Below are positions 20,624 through 22,985 of a stretch of DNA of 22,985 bases, in pieces. The notes beneath the pieces are model-generated. The model saw only the letters and a program-made list of their open reading frames with translations, was not told the origin of the DNA and did not search any database. Positions within the stretch are counted from its first letter, which is position 1. Every line of letters starts with the position of its first letter. Location: positions 1-22,985 of the forward strand of contig CAAEKP010000079.1 in assembly GCA_900756555.1 (NCBI GenBank), read 5' to 3'. This DNA is from Peptococcaceae bacterium (lineage in GTDB: Bacteria > Bacillota > Peptococcia > Peptococcales > Peptococcaceae). The position numbers were made by a program, and so were the translations under genes.

Positions 20624-22069
20624 ATGAAGCACAAAAAATTAACAACCCTGCTCTGCACAGGTGCACTGCTATTGACTACAGCACTGCCAGCTCTGGCCAA
20701 CACCGCTGCCGATACCACCGGTGTAGCTACTACGCTATATCAGAATTACCTGAGCAACGGAGCCACAGGGCAATTGCAGGTAAGAACCGACGTGGCTGGC
20801 AAAAGTCCAGACGCAGAAAATTTTATCAATGATTCTCTGGATTTGGCAACCCGTCTGGTACCTTTTAGCTTTGATGCCAGTATGCAATATTATTCAGATG
20901 TAAATCCCACTACTTTTTTTGTCACCTTTCGCGGGCGGGATCATAATGACCTAAATCAAGAGGTGCAGCAGGCCGCCCGGCAAATTGCCAACGAAGCAGC
21001 GAAATACAAAACCGATTACGAAAAACTGCGCTACATCAACAACTATATTGTAGATCATTGCGAATACGTATCTGCTGCGGTAAAAAATCCAGATAATTAT
21101 CCGCTGGCCTTTACCTCCTACGGTTGTCTGGTGGAAGGAAACGCAGTGTGTGAGGGCTACGCCAACAGCGTGCAGCTTATCTGTGAACTGCTGGATATCC
21201 CCTGCATTAAAGTAACAGGCACTGCCTACAACGGTAATCACATCTGGAATGCTGTTTATCTGGATGACAAATGGTGGATGCTGGACGTTACATTCAATGA
21301 CCCTGTAGGCCGCCAGGATGATGAGGATCGCTGGTCATACTTCTTGTTAAACATGAACGAGTTCCAACAGAAGGGTACCCACAGCTACAATAAAAGCGAC
21401 TACGAAACAAGCAAAGAAATCTATACCGGCCGCACTGTTGGGCAAAAAGACGTAACCGTGCCGTTCGCCGGCTTATCACTGCAAAACGCCATAACCGGCG
21501 ATATTTTGCAGGAGGCCGTTGCAGAGGAAGATAAACAGGATACCCAACCGCCAGCAAGTAACGATACCTCTGCGGTAAAGAAAGCCACTCAGGTTAAAGC
21601 TGACGCACTGAAAGAGCGGGGATTATTTGCTGGTGATGGGCGAGGATTCCGTCTGGCCGATAGTATGACCCGCGTGGAAATGGGCGTTATGGTCATGCGA
21701 ATGAATGATGGCATTCCTGCTTTGCAAGCCAACGGCGACTACTACGCCTCTGTTTGTCCGTTCACCGATGTGCCAGACTGGGCCAGATCATCCATTGGCT
21801 TTCTGTACGATAAAAAATTAGCTGCCGGACAGAGTGCTGATACCTTTGGCACAGGTGCTGTTTCCAAACGAGATTACGCCGTAATGATGCTCCGCGTGCT
21901 GGGCATTGAACACAGCTATCAGGATGCACTGGCTATCGCAGTAACCCACGGCATTCTGACCGAAGAGCAGGCAGCAGGCAATGCCACTGCCACGCGCGGT
22001 GATATTGTGGACATGACCTATGCCACCTTACAGCTGATGGAAGAACAAAAAAACAATCAGGCTGCATAA
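20624..22069 (+). CDS. Secreted transglutaminase-like protein with SLH surface-anchoring domains
   Basis: The start is ATG 20624 (MKHKKLTTLL), which opens a clear signal peptide cleaved near ALA-NT at 25/26; the ribosome site is weak (AGGAAAG, 14 nt upstream). Length 481. A transglutaminase-like (papain-fold) domain covers about 125-235: catalytic Cys176 in AVCEGYA, His206 in GNHIWNAV and Asp221 in MLDVTFND. In bacteria such domains mostly act as proteases or peptidoglycan/protein cross-linking enzymes outside the cell. A linker follows (285-320, acidic and Pro-rich). Three SLH repeats, the third degenerate, lie at about 324-365, 378-427 (FTDVPDWARSSIGFLYDKKL) and 431-470, which bind pyruvylated wall polymers or an equivalent. 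Substrate unknown. Flanked by its own promoter and terminator. Confidence 0.92.
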   Translation: MKHKKLTTLLCTGALLLTTALPALANTAADTTGVATTLYQNYLSNGATGQLQVRTDVAGKSPDAENFINDSLDLATRLVPFSFDASMQYYSDVNPTTFFVTFRGRDHNDLNQEVQQAARQIANEAAKYKTDYEKLRYINNYIVDHCEYVSAAVKNPDNYPLAFTSYGCLVEGNAVCEGYANSVQLICELLDIPCIKVTGTAYNGNHIWNAVYLDDKWWMLDVTFNDPVGRQDDEDRWSYFLLNMNEFQQKGTHSYNKSDYETSKEIYTGRTVGQKDVTVPFAGLSLQNAITGDILQEAVAEEDKQDTQPPASNDTSAVKKATQVKADALKERGLFAGDGRGFRLADSMTRVEMGVMVMRMNDGIPALQANGDYYASVCPFTDVPDWARSSIGFLYDKKLAAGQSADTFGTGAVSKRDYAVMMLRVLGIEHSYQDALAIAVTHGILTEEQAAGNATATRGDIVDMTYATLQLMEEQKNNQAA

Positions 22070-22081
22070 TATAAGAAAAAT

Positions 22082-22130
22082 AAAGGGACTGTAAAAAACG
22101 GAAAATCGTTTTTCGCAGTCCCTTTTCGTA
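22082..22130 (+). terminator. Bidirectional terminator between the SLH gene and the CBS gene
   Basis: AAAGGGACTG (22082-22091) pairs with CAGTCCCTTT (22116-22125), with an inner stem AAAAACG/CGTTTTT. T-rich sequence follows on both strands, and it lies between two convergent genes. Confidence 0.85.
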
Positions 22131-22131
22131 T

Positions 22132-22985
22132 TTATTTTAATTTAATGTATACGGATTCTGCCCGTCGTCCGTTTGTTGTCTCCACAGTGATATCCATGTC
22201 CTCTGTCTGTACAGTATCACCGTCCACAGGGATTTTACCCAGCAGTTCCATCACCCAGCCATTGACCGTGGTAACTGTAAACTGTTGTTTTTTACCCAGA
22301 TAATCAAACAAATCTTCCACACGGCTGCTGCCTGCTACGCGATAAGTACCATCACCCAATGGCTCAATTTCATGCACAATGGTGTCGTGTTCATCCCAGA
22401 TATCGCCTACAATTTCTTCTAAGATGTCTTCCATGGTCACTAAACCGACCGTGCCGCCAAACTCATCTACCACTATGGCGATATGCTGTTTGTTCTGCTG
22501 CAATTCCACCAGCAGAGCGCCGATTTTTTTATGCTTACTGGTAAAAATTGCCGGACGCACAATCTCTGTTAATTTATTTTTTCCATGCGCCACATATTTG
22601 TAAAAATCCTTCTGGTACAATGTACCGTTGATCTGGTCCAAATCACCATCGTGAACAGGCAATCGAGAGTAGCCGCTGGTCATAAACACCGTTTCAATCT
22701 CCTCATTGCTCATTCCGGTAGAAATACTCACCACATCCACCCGCGGTGTAAAAATATCCTGCACCTCTAAATCTGTAAAGCCGATGGCACTGCGGATTAG
22801 CGAACCCTCCTGCGCATCAATGCCGCCATCCTGCTCTGCCTCATCCACAATAGTCAGCAGTTCTTCTTCTGTAATGCCGCTGTCCCCCGCAGGCCGAATT
22901 AAGCGGGATAAAAACTTTTTCCACAATTTAAATAAAAAGTTTACCGGCATAAAAATTTTCACCAGCACCCGCAAAACAGGCGCCG
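22132..22985 (-). CDS. CBS-domain CorC/HlyC-type protein, N-terminal part beyond window
   Basis: The frame is still open at the right edge, so the start lies outside; the TTG at 22974 is not a credible start because conserved membrane-domain sequence (VLVKIFMPVNFLFKLWKKFLSRL) already runs through it. About 284 residues are visible. In order: end of a DUF21/CNNM membrane domain, the linker ITEEELLTIVDEAEQDGGID, two CBS domains (FTPRVDVVSI..., SGYSRLPVH, HIAIVVDEFGGTVGLVTMEDILEEIVGDI) and the CorC_HlyC C-terminal domain (YRVAGSSRVEDL, VNGWVMELLGKIP). Such proteins are linked to magnesium or cobalt efflux; the old 'hemolysin' label is not supported. CBS domains usually sense ATP or Mg-ATP. Confidence 0.93.
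   Translation of the reverse strand, partial: APVLRVLVKIFMPVNFLFKLWKKFLSRLIRPAGDSGITEEELLTIVDEAEQDGGIDAQEGSLIRSAIGFTDLEVQDIFTPRVDVVSISTGMSNEEIETVFMTSGYSRLPVHDGDLDQINGTLYQKDFYKYVAHGKNKLTEIVRPAIFTSKHKKIGALLVELQQNKQHIAIVVDEFGGTVGLVTMEDILEEIVGDIWDEHDTIVHEIEPLGDGTYRVAGSSRVEDLFDYLGKKQQFTVTTVNGWVMELLGKIPVDGDTVQTEDMDITVETTNGRRAESVYIKLK

Overview
The window looks like chromosomal DNA of an anaerobic member of the Bacillota (low-to-mid GC Gram-positive lineage, Clostridia or Negativicutes grade). This rests on strong AGGAGG-type ribosome binding sites, the gene content (RNase M5 next to ksgA, DUF4446 protein, SLH-domain surface protein, RsgI-type anti-sigma factor) and a flavin reductase-rubredoxin fusion typical of anaerobes. 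Many genes here (dnaB, rlmH, dnaX-ybaB-recR, rnmV-ksgA, DUF4446) lie close to oriC in Bacillus-type chromosomes, so an origin-proximal position is likely. No tRNA, rRNA, CRISPR array or complete insertion sequence was seen.

Region 1 (1-3524): a surface-protein module on the minus strand. A 159-residue protein of unknown family is followed by a large secreted von Willebrand factor A protein with C-terminal tandem repeats that runs off the left edge. Its promoter region is crowded with palindromes, including two related operator-like sites, and further upstream lie three GACA-N4-TGTC palindromes exactly 28 bp apart. Region 2 (3525-5004): a translationally coupled pair, a sirtuin resembling the class M ADP-ribosylating type and a cysteine-rich pentapeptide-repeat protein. 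Region 3 (5005-7000): a DnaA-box cluster and dispersed repeats in front of the replicative helicase gene dnaB.

Region 4 (7000-8925): an ECF sigma factor, its RsgI-like membrane anti-sigma factor, and a small secreted EF-hand, histidine/glycine-rich protein; the last two share an unusual tail composition. Region 5 (8925-13030): a DUF4143 ATPase, a flavin reductase-rubredoxin, a possible WapI-like immunity protein, and rlmH coupled to a DMT-family exporter. Region 6 (13200-17760): dnaX-ybaB-recR plus a small membrane protein as one minus-strand operon, preceded by a cardiolipin synthase gene.

Region 7 (17765-22985): plus-strand rnmV-ksgA with a strong terminator, minus-strand DUF4446 and MarR genes, a plus-strand secreted transglutaminase-SLH protein, and a CBS/CorC protein cut by the right edge. 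The most unusual items are the palindrome-packed surface-operon control region, the DnaA-box cluster at dnaB, the sirtuin with glutamine at the catalytic histidine position next to a pentapeptide protein, and the sigma/anti-sigma/EF-hand set. Functions are inferred from sequence recognition only; no database search was run.
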